Shown here: positions 35,560 through 44,058 of the stretch, in pieces | Layout of the letters: the number at the start of each line of letters is the position of its first letter | Numbering within the stretch: position 1 is the first letter of the stretch | Assembly (NCBI GenBank): GCA_025351345.1 | Contig: JANXWB010000020.1 | Coordinates: 1-48,877, forward strand | Source: Synechococcales cyanobacterium GL140_1_metabat_312 | GTDB lineage: Bacteria; Cyanobacteriota; Cyanobacteriia; Leptolyngbyales; Leptolyngbyaceae | Direction of reading: 5' to 3' | Length of the DNA stretch: 48,877 nucleotides | Translations under genes and position numbers: made by a program | The notes under the pieces: generated by a model | The model's database searches: none | What the model was told of the DNA's origin: nothing | Seen by the model: only the letters and a program-made list of their open reading frames with translations

Positions 35560-36270
35560 ATGGGGAATTTACCGACTTTTCAACTCTATCAACACGATGC
35601 AGTGGATTGGCTACGATCGTTGCCTGATGCCTCAGTTGATTTAATTGTGACGGATCCGCCCTATGAATCTTTGGAAAAACATCGTCGCATTGGTACCACG
35701 ACGCGGCTGAAGAATAGTAAAGCATCAAGTAATGTCTGGTTTCAGATTTTCCCAAACGATCGCTTTGAGGAGCTGTTTGTTGAATGCTATCGAGTTTTGA
35801 AAAATCATCGACATTTTTATTTATTCTGTGATGCGGAAACAATGTTTGTGGTGAAGCCGATCGCAGAGTTAGCGGGGTTTTGGTTTTGGAAACCGATTGT
35901 ATGGGATAAACAAAAGATTGGGATGGGCTACCATTACCGATCGCGTTATGAGATGATTCTATTTTTTGAGAAAGGGAAACGAAAATTGAATGATCTATCT
36001 ATTGCTGATGTGATTCAATATCCCCGAATTTTTCGAGGGTATCCAACGGAGAAACCTGTTCCTGTATCAGAAATTTTAATTCGGCAAAGTACTCAACCTG
36101 GAGAATGTATTGTTGATCCATTTGTGGGATCCGGAAGTATTGGACTGGCTGCACTTCAACAAAATAGAGATTTTTTAGGGAATGATATTTGTAGCGAAGC
36201 TGTTGAAATTTCTCGAACCCGAATGAATGACTTTTTGAATCCTGAGATTACGATTCTGAACTTAATCTAA
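35560..36270 (+). CDS. Type II DNA methyltransferase (amino-MTase)
   Basis: 236 residues from ATG 35560; a TTG at 35539 would add seven. The catalytic motif IV DPPY is at 32-35 and the SAM-binding motif I DPFVGSG at 186-192, so motif IV precedes motif I (beta-class order, N6-adenine or N4-cytosine). Between them a ~50-residue region (HRRIGTTTRLKNSK onward) is probably part of the target-recognition part. A separate large recognition domain is lacking. The gene for a PD-(D/E)XK nuclease starts 24 bases downstream, so this is the modification half of a restriction-modification pair. Recognition sequence is unknown. Confidence 0.88.
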   Translation: MGNLPTFQLYQHDAVDWLRSLPDASVDLIVTDPPYESLEKHRRIGTTTRLKNSKASSNVWFQIFPNDRFEELFVECYRVLKNHRHFYLFCDAETMFVVKPIAELAGFWFWKPIVWDKQKIGMGYHYRSRYEMILFFEKGKRKLNDLSIADVIQYPRIFRGYPTEKPVPVSEILIRQSTQPGECIVDPFVGSGSIGLAALQQNRDFLGNDICSEAVEISRTRMNDFLNPEITILNLI

Positions 36271-36294
36271 ATTGACCTAAATCTGGATAGACTT

Positions 36295-36825
36295 ATGGCT
36301 ATGACTGGATATGAATATGCTAACTTAATTGCAGATTACTTATACTCTAATTTTAGCGATCGGGGAATTCAAATTTATCGAGAAGTGAGTATTGGTAAAT
36401 CTATTATTGGAAAAAATCGTCGGGTTGATATGCTCTTAATCTCAGATCAAACTCCCAAAGCATTCGCCATTGAATGTAAGTTTCAAGACAGTTCTGGAAC
36501 GGCTGATGAAAAGATTCCCTATGCGATGCAAAATATGAAGGCGTTGCCGATGGGCGGTTGTATTGTTTATGCAGGTGGCGGCTTTTCAGTTGGAGTATTA
36601 CATATGTTGCAGGCATCGGAAATTGCGGCCTATTGTTTGCCAGATACGTTTGATGCGAGCCGATCGACCAAGGATACTAAAGAATTAGATCATCTTTTAG
36701 CAATGCACTTTCATTGGTGGGACATTTTGATTGCAGGTAAGAAGCCTTGGACCGCACGGCCCGTCTATCGTACCCTTCTCGAAGCGTCGCAAACGGAACT
36801 TCTCGGTTTTTTTCCTAATGAATAG
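36295..36825 (+). CDS. Putative type II restriction endonuclease (PD-(D/E)XK)
   Basis: 176 residues. The PD-(D/E)XK site is visible: Asp45 in RRVDMLL, then Glu60-Cys-Lys62 in AIECKFQDSSGTADEKIPY, with Gln64 and the DEKIPY segment also typical of restriction nucleases. An N-terminal helix contributes a further Glu (E30). Location right after the methyltransferase (24 bases) and compact size make it the likely cognate endonuclease. No separate DNA-recognition domain is visible. Its stop overlaps the ATG of the next gene by 8 bases. I cannot derive the cleavage site. Confidence 0.82.
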   Translation: MAMTGYEYANLIADYLYSNFSDRGIQIYREVSIGKSIIGKNRRVDMLLISDQTPKAFAIECKFQDSSGTADEKIPYAMQNMKALPMGGCIVYAGGGFSVGVLHMLQASEIAAYCLPDTFDASRSTKDTKELDHLLAMHFHWWDILIAGKKPWTARPVYRTLLEASQTELLGFFPNE

Positions 36826-37804
36826 AACACTAAGTGAGAGAACATTTTCTATCATCTTGGAAACTGAAAACTTAGTAACTTCTGATATAAAAGGATTACA
36901 AAAATCTATTGTGTCCCTTATCGCCCAATCACCTGAACAAGCAAATGAAGTACTCTTAATTGATAGTGGAAATATATCTAAAAAACTTCTCCATCAATTA
37001 CAAATAAGTTATCCATGGCTCACGATAAAAATGGCTCCGCCAGAAACGGAATACTACGAGTCTAAAATGCTTGGCCTTAGATGGACAACGGGTGAAATTA
37101 TTGTCTATTACGATTCAGATTGTATTTACGAACGCAATTGGTTAGCGACACTGGTCGGCAGTTTCGACAATCCAGATATTCAAGTTGTTGCTGGTGAGAC
37201 TACGACTGATGGCGTTGGAGTATATGAAACAGCGGTGGCATTATGTTATATTTTTCCGCAATATTCGGGCCGATCGGATCTTTTCCCAGTTAATCAGTAC
37301 TTTTTAAACAATGTCGCATTCAGACGATCGGTACTTGAAACAATCCCAATTCCAACTAATTTGCCTTTGTATCGCGGGAATTGTGTTATTCATGCCCAAA
37401 CGCTACTAGCTGCTGGATATACGATTTGGCGACAACCCAAGGCCCGATCGCTCCATGCACCACCTAATGGATTAGGGCATTATTTCAAACGTTTTTTGTT
37501 GATTGGGCATGATTTTTATTGGCAAAAACGATTGTTAAAATCCCTCTTAGCCACGTTTGATCCGAAAGGGACAGGAAAAGAGGTAGGTGATGCGGGATTT
37601 TCGGATGATCCAAGCATTACCCACTATCGATCGAACCTAGTCATTGGACTCGATCGGATTACTAAAATGATTCAACGCGATCGTCGTCATGTATTCTATT
37701 TACCCTTTTGTTTGCCAATTGTCATAGTCTCCGTATTGTTGATTGCGATCGGGTATCAAATTACCTGCCGACATCCGCATCAATTGCGCGATCGATTGAC
37801 GTGA
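36818..37804 (+). CDS. Family 2 glycosyltransferase with C-terminal membrane segment
   Basis: 328 residues from the ATG at 36818; the longest ORF begins 87 bases earlier within the nuclease gene. GT2 features: SIVSLIAQ and VLLIDSG near the start, the nucleotide-metal motif YYDSDC (DxD), and LNNVAFRRSV for the acceptor region. A C-terminal hydrophobic segment (VFYLPFCLPIVIVSVLLIAI) anchors it in the membrane. Overlap of 8 bases with the nuclease stop suggests coupling of translation, although the functions are unrelated unless the unit is mobile. Acceptor and donor sugar unknown. Confidence 0.85.
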   Translation: MNRTLSERTFSIILETENLVTSDIKGLQKSIVSLIAQSPEQANEVLLIDSGNISKKLLHQLQISYPWLTIKMAPPETEYYESKMLGLRWTTGEIIVYYDSDCIYERNWLATLVGSFDNPDIQVVAGETTTDGVGVYETAVALCYIFPQYSGRSDLFPVNQYFLNNVAFRRSVLETIPIPTNLPLYRGNCVIHAQTLLAAGYTIWRQPKARSLHAPPNGLGHYFKRFLLIGHDFYWQKRLLKSLLATFDPKGTGKEVGDAGFSDDPSITHYRSNLVIGLDRITKMIQRDRRHVFYLPFCLPIVIVSVLLIAIGYQITCRHPHQLRDRLT

Positions 37805-37848
37805 TAATCCCCTACAATTAGATCCCGCCCTGCCGCTGATGATTCGCC

Positions 37849-40758
37849 ATGACTTCTCCAACCCCAAAATTCCTCCTTGTGGATGGACATTCCTTGGCCT
37901 TTCGATCCTATTATGCGTTCTCTAAGGGGCGTGATGGCGGCTTGCGGAATTCTGAGGGTGTTCCGACTAGTGTCTCGTTTGGCTTCATTAAGGCATTGCT
38001 AGAAGCAATCGAGATTGAAACGCCTGACTATGTTGCGATCGCATTTGATCTCGGCGGGCCAACCTTTCGCCACATAGAAGACCCGACGTACAAAGCAAAT
38101 CGCAACGAAGCCCCGGAAGACTTTCGACCCGATCTGGACAATCTAGTATTGCTGCTTAGAAGTATGCGATTCAAAATTGTTGTTTCTCCAGGATATGAAG
38201 CCGATGATGTGATTGGGACCATGGCGACCAAAGCGGCGAGTCGAGGCTGGACTGTAAGGATTTTAAGTGGCGATCGGGATTTATTTCAATTAGTTGATGA
38301 CAACGAACATACAAAGATTTTGTATATGAGCAGTACTTTTGGCAAAGCTGCACCGCCGCCTCGTGAGTTTGGGATTGCGGAAGTAAAAGAAAAAATGGGC
38401 GTATTTCCATCGCAAGTGGTAGACTTCAAAGCTTTGTGCGGCGATAGTTCTGATAATATTACAGGCGTGAAAGGGATTGGTGAAAAAACGGCTACGACGT
38501 TGATTAATACTTATGGAACACTTGATAAAATTTATGAATCTATTGAAGAACTAAAAGGAGCGGTGAAACGCAAACTTGAAGAAGGCAAAGATTCCGCTTA
38601 TCATTCTCAGCGGATGGCCCAAATTGAACTTTCTACACCGTTGGATCACGAGCCAGAAGCCTGCAAGTTAGCGCCCTTTGATCCTGAAGAAGTTCAGACT
38701 TGGATTGATAAATTAGAATTCAAAACCTTTAGTGGCAAAATTGAGAAACTCCGTCGGCGTGCTGCTGGGGAGGATGCTGAAACACCTCAAGAATTAGCGA
38801 AGAAATCACAAAAACGATCGCCTTATGTTGATCCAGAAACTTGGTTTTTCAGTTCTGAAGATACCGAAAAAGCATCACTAGAACAATCACAACTGAAACC
38901 TGCAACAATATCTCCTGAAATTATTGATACAGTTGATAAACTTAATGCATTAGTGGAAGGTTTAAAACTCTGCACCAATCCAGAAATTCCCGTGGCTTGG
39001 GACACTGAAACGACATCTTTGGAACCGCGTGATGCAAAGCTAGTGGGGCTGGGATGCTGTTGGGCGGGGGAGTTTGATGGGATGGCTTATATTCCGATCG
39101 GGCACGTTACGGGGCAGAATCTCCCATTGGCAACCGTACTAAATGCGCTCCGTCCAATCCTAGAAAGTGATGATTATCCGAAAGCGCTACAAAATGCAAA
39201 GTTCGATCGATTAGTATTGAAATTCCAAGGGATTAATCTTGCGGGTGTTGTATTCGATACGATGTTAGCGAGTTATGTAATTCAACCTGAAGCAAAACAT
39301 AATCTAACAGATCTCAGTTTGCGTTATCTTGGATTAACTGCCCAAGGTTTTTCGAGCTTAGTGCCCAAGGGGAAAACGATCGCAGATCTACCGATCGCTG
39401 ATGTTGCAATCTACTGTGGTACTGATGTTTACACTACATTTTTACTAGTTAGTCATCTTCAAGAAAACCTCAATCAAACTCCTGACTTACTTAAATTATT
39501 CCAAACGGTTGAGATGCCTCTAGAGCCAGTTTTAGCAGATATGGAAACCGTAGGAATTTGCATTGATAGTGATTACTTAAATGGTTTTTCAAAAGAATTA
39601 GAAAAGGATCTCCAACGTATTGAAATAGCCGCTTATAGTGCTGCGGGAGGTGAATTCAATCTCGGATCACCGAAACAATTGAGTGAATTATTATTTGAAA
39701 AATTAGGACTAGATATTAAAAAATCACGCAAAATCAAAACTGGATTCTCAACGGACGCAGCAACATTAGAGAAACTGCAAGGCGATCATCCTGTCATCGA
39801 TTCTATTGTTGAATACCGAACCTTATCGAAACTCAAATCTACCTACGTTGACGCATTGCCAAACTTGGTTCGATCGGATACGCAAAGAGTTCATACCGAC
39901 TACAACCAAGCCATCACCGCCACAGGCCGACTTTCCTCATCTGAACCAAACCTCCAAAACATTCCGATTCGCACCGCATTCAGCCGCCAAATCCGTAAAG
40001 CATTCATTCCCCGTGACGGCTGGTTGTTGGTCGGTGCAGACTATTCTCAAATTGAATTGCGAATCTTAGCGCACCTCAGCCAAGAGCCTATTTTGCTCGA
40101 AGCCTACCGAAATAATGAAGACGTTCATACCCTAACTGCCCGATTGCTATTGGACAAAGATAATATTTCATCCGAAGAACGCCGCCTTGCAAAAATCATT
40201 AACTTTGGCGTGATCTACGGTATGGGCGCACAGAAATTCGCTCAAGAAACTAATATGAAAGTGCCAGAGGCGAAACAGTTTATTGAACGCTTTAACCAAC
40301 GGTATTCTAAGGTATTTGAATATCTGCAACAAATGAAACGAGAGGCGATCGCAAATCGTTATGTCGAGACTATTTGTGGCCGTCGTCGGTACTTTAGCTT
40401 TAATAGTGAAAGTGTAAAAATACTACAAGGAACAAATCAGAAAGACATTGATCTTAAATCAATTCGATTACGAGATCAATTTGATGCTCAGACTTTGCGG
40501 GCTGCGGCTAATGCGCCTATTCAAGGATCGAGTGCTGATATTATCAAACTAGCGATGATTCAATTGCACCCTAAGCTTAAATCTCTTGATGCAACGCTTT
40601 TGCTACAAGTGCATGATGAATTGATTTTTGAAGTACGTCCTGATCTATGGGAAGAGGTCCGATCGGTAATTCAAGTCACGATGGAAAATGCCGTTCAACT
40701 ATCTGTCCCGCTGAAGGTTGATATTCATTCAGGCAAAAATTGGATGGAGACCAAGTAA
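37849..40758 (+). CDS. polA: DNA polymerase I
   Basis: 969 residues with all three domains. 5' nuclease at ~1-300 (LLVDGHSLAFRSYYAF, GYEADDVIGTMA and SGDRDLFQLV). Proofreading domain at ~370-550 is intact with DTET at 385-388 (Asp and Glu metal ligands). Polymerase domain has motif A DYSQIELRIL at ~731, motif B with KIINFGVIYG, and motif C QVHDELIFE near 920. It functions in Okazaki fragment processing and repair. A ~70-residue variable linker (residues ~300-360, TPQELAKKSQKRS region) lies between nuclease and exonuclease domains. Confidence 0.97.
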   Translation: MTSPTPKFLLVDGHSLAFRSYYAFSKGRDGGLRNSEGVPTSVSFGFIKALLEAIEIETPDYVAIAFDLGGPTFRHIEDPTYKANRNEAPEDFRPDLDNLVLLLRSMRFKIVVSPGYEADDVIGTMATKAASRGWTVRILSGDRDLFQLVDDNEHTKILYMSSTFGKAAPPPREFGIAEVKEKMGVFPSQVVDFKALCGDSSDNITGVKGIGEKTATTLINTYGTLDKIYESIEELKGAVKRKLEEGKDSAYHSQRMAQIELSTPLDHEPEACKLAPFDPEEVQTWIDKLEFKTFSGKIEKLRRRAAGEDAETPQELAKKSQKRSPYVDPETWFFSSEDTEKASLEQSQLKPATISPEIIDTVDKLNALVEGLKLCTNPEIPVAWDTETTSLEPRDAKLVGLGCCWAGEFDGMAYIPIGHVTGQNLPLATVLNALRPILESDDYPKALQNAKFDRLVLKFQGINLAGVVFDTMLASYVIQPEAKHNLTDLSLRYLGLTAQGFSSLVPKGKTIADLPIADVAIYCGTDVYTTFLLVSHLQENLNQTPDLLKLFQTVEMPLEPVLADMETVGICIDSDYLNGFSKELEKDLQRIEIAAYSAAGGEFNLGSPKQLSELLFEKLGLDIKKSRKIKTGFSTDAATLEKLQGDHPVIDSIVEYRTLSKLKSTYVDALPNLVRSDTQRVHTDYNQAITATGRLSSSEPNLQNIPIRTAFSRQIRKAFIPRDGWLLVGADYSQIELRILAHLSQEPILLEAYRNNEDVHTLTARLLLDKDNISSEERRLAKIINFGVIYGMGAQKFAQETNMKVPEAKQFIERFNQRYSKVFEYLQQMKREAIANRYVETICGRRRYFSFNSESVKILQGTNQKDIDLKSIRLRDQFDAQTLRAAANAPIQGSSADIIKLAMIQLHPKLKSLDATLLLQVHDELIFEVRPDLWEEVRSVIQVTMENAVQLSVPLKVDIHSGKNWMETK

Positions 40759-40965
40759 TTTAATTAAACAATCCCGCCATGTCTATATTAACTATGTTTT
40801 AGATCAACTATGCTTAGATCAATTAAGCCTAGATCGGCTACGTTACATATATTTTTGATTGTTCGTAATCGTTCATAGTCCAGGCTAATCTCATTCCCGA
40901 TTTTGAATCCAATTCTAAAAAAAAGATAGAGATTATGCATTTTCAGCGTGAGTTCAGGAGGTTTG

Positions 40966-40979
40966 GTATCGTTCACTAC
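40966..40979 (+). promoter_or_regulatory. NtcA-type binding site upstream of nirB
   Basis: GTATCGTTCACTAC fits GTA-N8-TAC exactly. It is followed 21 bases later by GACGAT (41001-41006), a weak -10 that shares A, A and T with TATAAT at the class II activator spacing. Expected start is ~41013, ~40 bases before the nirB ATG at 41056. Palindrome match is exact; activation by NtcA is inference. Confidence 0.6.
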
Positions 40980-41055
40980 TAATGACCTCTATCATCTTTT
41001 GACGATGCCCTCTAGACTTAACCAAAGAGAACATCATGTATCTAACAACATTCCT

Positions 41056-43599
41056 ATGACGAAGAAGAACCTGGTTGTGATTGGCAATGGCATGGTTGGC
41101 CACAAGTTTTTACAGTGCATGATTGATAAAGGGGCAACAGCGGACTGGAATCTAATTACATTTTGCGAAGAACCTCGGGTCGCCTACGATCGTGTAAATC
41201 TAAGTGGATTTTTCTTAGGCAAAACCGCAGATGATTTATCATTGGTTGAACCCGATCTATATAAAAATAACAATATTCAAATTCACATTGGCGATCGGGC
41301 GAGTACGATCGATCGGACTAGCAAAATCATTACCTCTGCTAATGGCGTAAGTGTCAATTATGACAAAGTAGTATTAGCCACAGGTTCCTATCCTTTCGTA
41401 CCGCCGATCAAAGGTAAAGATACCGATGGGACGTTTGTCTATCGCACCATTGAAGATCTCGAAGCGATGTCCGCCCATGCTAAAAAGAGCAAGATTGGTG
41501 TGGTCATTGGCGGTGGATTGTTGGGATTAGAATGTGCAAATGCATTGAAAAATATGGGATTAGAAACTCATGTCGTTGAATTTGCACCGCGTTTGATGCC
41601 TGTTCAAATTGATGATGTGGGCGGCCATGTTTTAAAAGACCAAATTGAAGCCTTGGGCGTAAAAGTTCACGTTAATAAGTCTACGACCGAAATTGTGAAT
41701 GAAAATGGCACCGTTCATAAAATGGTGTTTGCGGATGGCTCTGAATTGCAAACTGATATGATTGTCTTCTCGGCGGGAATTCGGCCACGGGATGACATTG
41801 CCCGCGATTGTGGATTAGTGGTAGGCGATCGGGGTGGCATTGTGGTGAATGAAGCTTGCCAAACATCGGATCCCGATATTCATGCGATCGGAGAATGTGC
41901 CCTGTATGAAAACCGGATTTATGGTTTAGTTGCGCCCGGTTATACAATGGCCACAGTCGCGGCGGACCATTTATGTGAACCCGAAAGCAATCAATTTACG
42001 GGCGCAGATATGTCCACTAAATTGAAGCTGTTGGGGGTTGATGTTGCGAGCTTTGGAGATGCGTTTGCTAAGACTCCGGGTTCAAAGGAGATTGCCATTA
42101 AAGATTCGGTCAATGGCACCTATAAGAAGCTGGTCGTAAATGAATCGGGTTCATTGTTGCTCGGTGGCATTCTAATTGGTGATGCGTCGGCTTACGGCAA
42201 CTTATTACAACTAGTTCAGAATGCGATCGTTCTCCCGCCGCATCCCGAAGATTTGCTAATGCCGCCTCGTGAGGGTGGTTTAAGTTTCTCTATGGGCGTG
42301 GAAAGTTTACCTGACACTGCACAGATTTGTTCTTGTAACAATGTGACCAAAGCCCAAATTTGTAATGCTATTCAAGACCAAGGCTTAACCGATATTAGTG
42401 CGGTCAAAAAATGTACAAATGCTGGAACAGGCTGTGGCGGTTGTGTTCCCCTCGTCACTGATTTACTTAAAGCCGAACTCAAGGCCGCAGGTATTGAAGT
42501 CAAAAAAGATATTTGCGAACACTTTGCATTCTCCCGTCAAGAACTCTATTCACTGATTCGGACGCATCAAATTAAAACCTTTGATGAATTACTCGATCGG
42601 CATGGAAGTGGTAGCGGCTGTGAAATTTGTAAACCTGCGATCGGGTCAATTCTGGCCTCGGCTTGGAATGATTATGTCCTAACTCCCACTCATGCCGGGT
42701 TACAGGATACCAATGACGCATTCCTTGCGAATATTCAAAAAGATGGAACCTATTCTGTCATTCCCAGAATTCCAGGCGGTGAAATTACACCTAACATGCT
42801 GATTGTGATTGGCGAAGTTGCCCGAGACTTTAATCTGTATACCAAAATTACTGGCGGACAACGGATTGATTTGTTAGGGGCGCGGGTTGATCAATTGCCG
42901 TTAATTTGGGCGCGTTTGGTGAATGCTGGATTTGAATCGGGTCATGCGTACGGGAAAGCTCTGCGGACAGTGAAGTCTTGTGTAGGAAGTACTTGGTGCC
43001 GTTTTGGGGTTCAGGATTCGACTAGTTTGGCGATCGAAATTGAACTACGTTATCGAGGACTGCGCGCACCGCACAAATTCAAATCAGCAGTATCTGGCTG
43101 TACGCGAGAATGTGCCGAAGCGCAGAGTAAAGATTTTGGAATCATTGCGACTGAAAAGGGCTGGAACCTTTACGTTTGCGGCAATGGTGGTATTCGCCCT
43201 CAACATGCGCAACTGATTGCAGAAGATTTGAATAAAGAAACACTAATACAGTACATCGATCGGTTCCTAATGTTTTATATCCGCACAGCAAACCGACTAG
43301 AACGCACTGCCACTTGGATGAATAAAATGGAAGGCGGACTTGACTATCTTAAACAAGTCATCATCCACGATTCCTTGGGCATTTGTGCTGAATTGGAAGC
43401 CGAAATGGCCTATCAAGTTCAAACCTATGCTTGTGAATGGAAAACCACGATCGCAGACCCAGAGAAACTCCAGAGATTTAATCACTTTGTAAATGTAGAT
43501 GGTCCTGACCCAAGTTTAATGCGAGTCGAAGAACGCGGCCAAGTTCGCCCACCGTTTGACCATGAACGATCGGAAGAACGATCGGTTGTGATGCCATAA
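41056..43599 (+). CDS. nirB: NAD(P)H nitrite reductase, large subunit
   Basis: 847 residues, equal to E. coli NirB. An FAD/NAD(P) reductase module (VVIGNGMVGHKF, later GVVIGGGLLGLE) is followed by two BFD-like [2Fe-2S] regions (CSCNNVTKAQIC with GCGGC, then GSGCEICKP). The sulfite/nitrite reductase module has CVGSTWC (C642, C648) and CTREC (C682, C686), the four Cys that bind the [4Fe-4S]-siroheme. It reduces nitrite to ammonium with NAD(P)H. Start: the longest ORF begins at 40948 (GTG), but the NtcA box lies within it, so ATG 41056 is chosen. nirD is 55 bases downstream. Most cyanobacteria use ferredoxin-dependent NirA instead. Confidence 0.92.
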   Translation: MTKKNLVVIGNGMVGHKFLQCMIDKGATADWNLITFCEEPRVAYDRVNLSGFFLGKTADDLSLVEPDLYKNNNIQIHIGDRASTIDRTSKIITSANGVSVNYDKVVLATGSYPFVPPIKGKDTDGTFVYRTIEDLEAMSAHAKKSKIGVVIGGGLLGLECANALKNMGLETHVVEFAPRLMPVQIDDVGGHVLKDQIEALGVKVHVNKSTTEIVNENGTVHKMVFADGSELQTDMIVFSAGIRPRDDIARDCGLVVGDRGGIVVNEACQTSDPDIHAIGECALYENRIYGLVAPGYTMATVAADHLCEPESNQFTGADMSTKLKLLGVDVASFGDAFAKTPGSKEIAIKDSVNGTYKKLVVNESGSLLLGGILIGDASAYGNLLQLVQNAIVLPPHPEDLLMPPREGGLSFSMGVESLPDTAQICSCNNVTKAQICNAIQDQGLTDISAVKKCTNAGTGCGGCVPLVTDLLKAELKAAGIEVKKDICEHFAFSRQELYSLIRTHQIKTFDELLDRHGSGSGCEICKPAIGSILASAWNDYVLTPTHAGLQDTNDAFLANIQKDGTYSVIPRIPGGEITPNMLIVIGEVARDFNLYTKITGGQRIDLLGARVDQLPLIWARLVNAGFESGHAYGKALRTVKSCVGSTWCRFGVQDSTSLAIEIELRYRGLRAPHKFKSAVSGCTRECAEAQSKDFGIIATEKGWNLYVCGNGGIRPQHAQLIAEDLNKETLIQYIDRFLMFYIRTANRLERTATWMNKMEGGLDYLKQVIIHDSLGICAELEAEMAYQVQTYACEWKTTIADPEKLQRFNHFVNVDGPDPSLMRVEERGQVRPPFDHERSEERSVVMP

Positions 43600-43612
43600 C
43601 AATTGCCTAAAT

Positions 43613-43629
43613 CCCCCTTAGCTAGGGGG
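43613..43629. repeat. CCCCC/GGGGG palindrome in nirB-nirD gap
   Basis: CCCCCTTAGCTAGGGGG forms a 5-bp G:C stem extendable by AGCT. It belongs to the AAATCCCCCTTA..TAGGGGGA type of dispersed element common in cyanobacteria, known from memory. Sits between nirB stop and nirD start and may shape differential mRNA stability. Confidence 0.55.
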
Positions 43630-43654
43630 AACCAAACTATTCTCTGAAATACCC

Positions 43655-44002
43655 ATGACCCAAACTACAATCCCAGCCGTATCTCAATGGCAAACCATTT
43701 GTCCCCTCACTCGCATCATTCCAAATACAGGTGTTTGTGCATTAGTCAATAATGAACAAGTTGCTATTTTTAGAATTGGCAATGAAGTCTTTGCGATCGC
43801 TAACTATGATCCCTTTAGTAAAGCCTATGTTTTGTCTCGCGGCATTGTGGGCGATCGGCAAGGTATTCCAAAAGTCGCATCACCTATTTACAAGCAAAAC
43901 TTTAATTTGATCACAGGTGAATGCTTGGATGATGAGTCGGTGAGTGTCCCCGTCTTTCCAGTCCGTGTAATCGACGGGCAAATTCAGGTTGGAATTACTT
44001 GA
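43655..44002 (+). CDS. nirD: NAD(P)H nitrite reductase, small subunit
   Basis: 115 residues, Rieske-fold protein. WQTICPLTRIIPNTGVCALV opens the fold, and YDPFSKAYVLSRGIVGD corresponds to the region that would bear Rieske ligands; the Cys-His pairs are absent, as is normal in NirD. It partners NirB. Located 55 bases after nirB with a palindromic repeat in between. Convergent with pepF. Confidence 0.88.
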   Translation: MTQTTIPAVSQWQTICPLTRIIPNTGVCALVNNEQVAIFRIGNEVFAIANYDPFSKAYVLSRGIVGDRQGIPKVASPIYKQNFNLITGECLDDESVSVPVFPVRVIDGQIQVGIT

Positions 44003-44023
44003 ATGCTTTCTAGTCAATGACTT

Positions 44024-44058
44024 GTTAATCGATCGACTCTTCCAATCGATCGATTAAC
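44024..44058. terminator. 13-bp perfect hairpin at nirD/pepF convergent end
   Basis: GTTAATCGATCGA (44024-44036) and TCGATCGATTAAC (44046-44058) are perfect complements around CTCTTCCAA. The arms include the pepF stop codon and encode its last residues. No T-run follows on either strand, so it is an mRNA-end hairpin candidate rather than a classic terminator. Confidence 0.45.

Noticed and set aside
35246-35842. 198-codon minus-strand ORF
   Set aside because: Antisense to the GTPase-like gene end and the methyltransferase start; both real frames carry conserved motifs.
40948-41055. N-terminal extension of nirB from GTG 40948
   Set aside because: It contains the NtcA box and the expected transcription start, and has no match to NirB N-termini.
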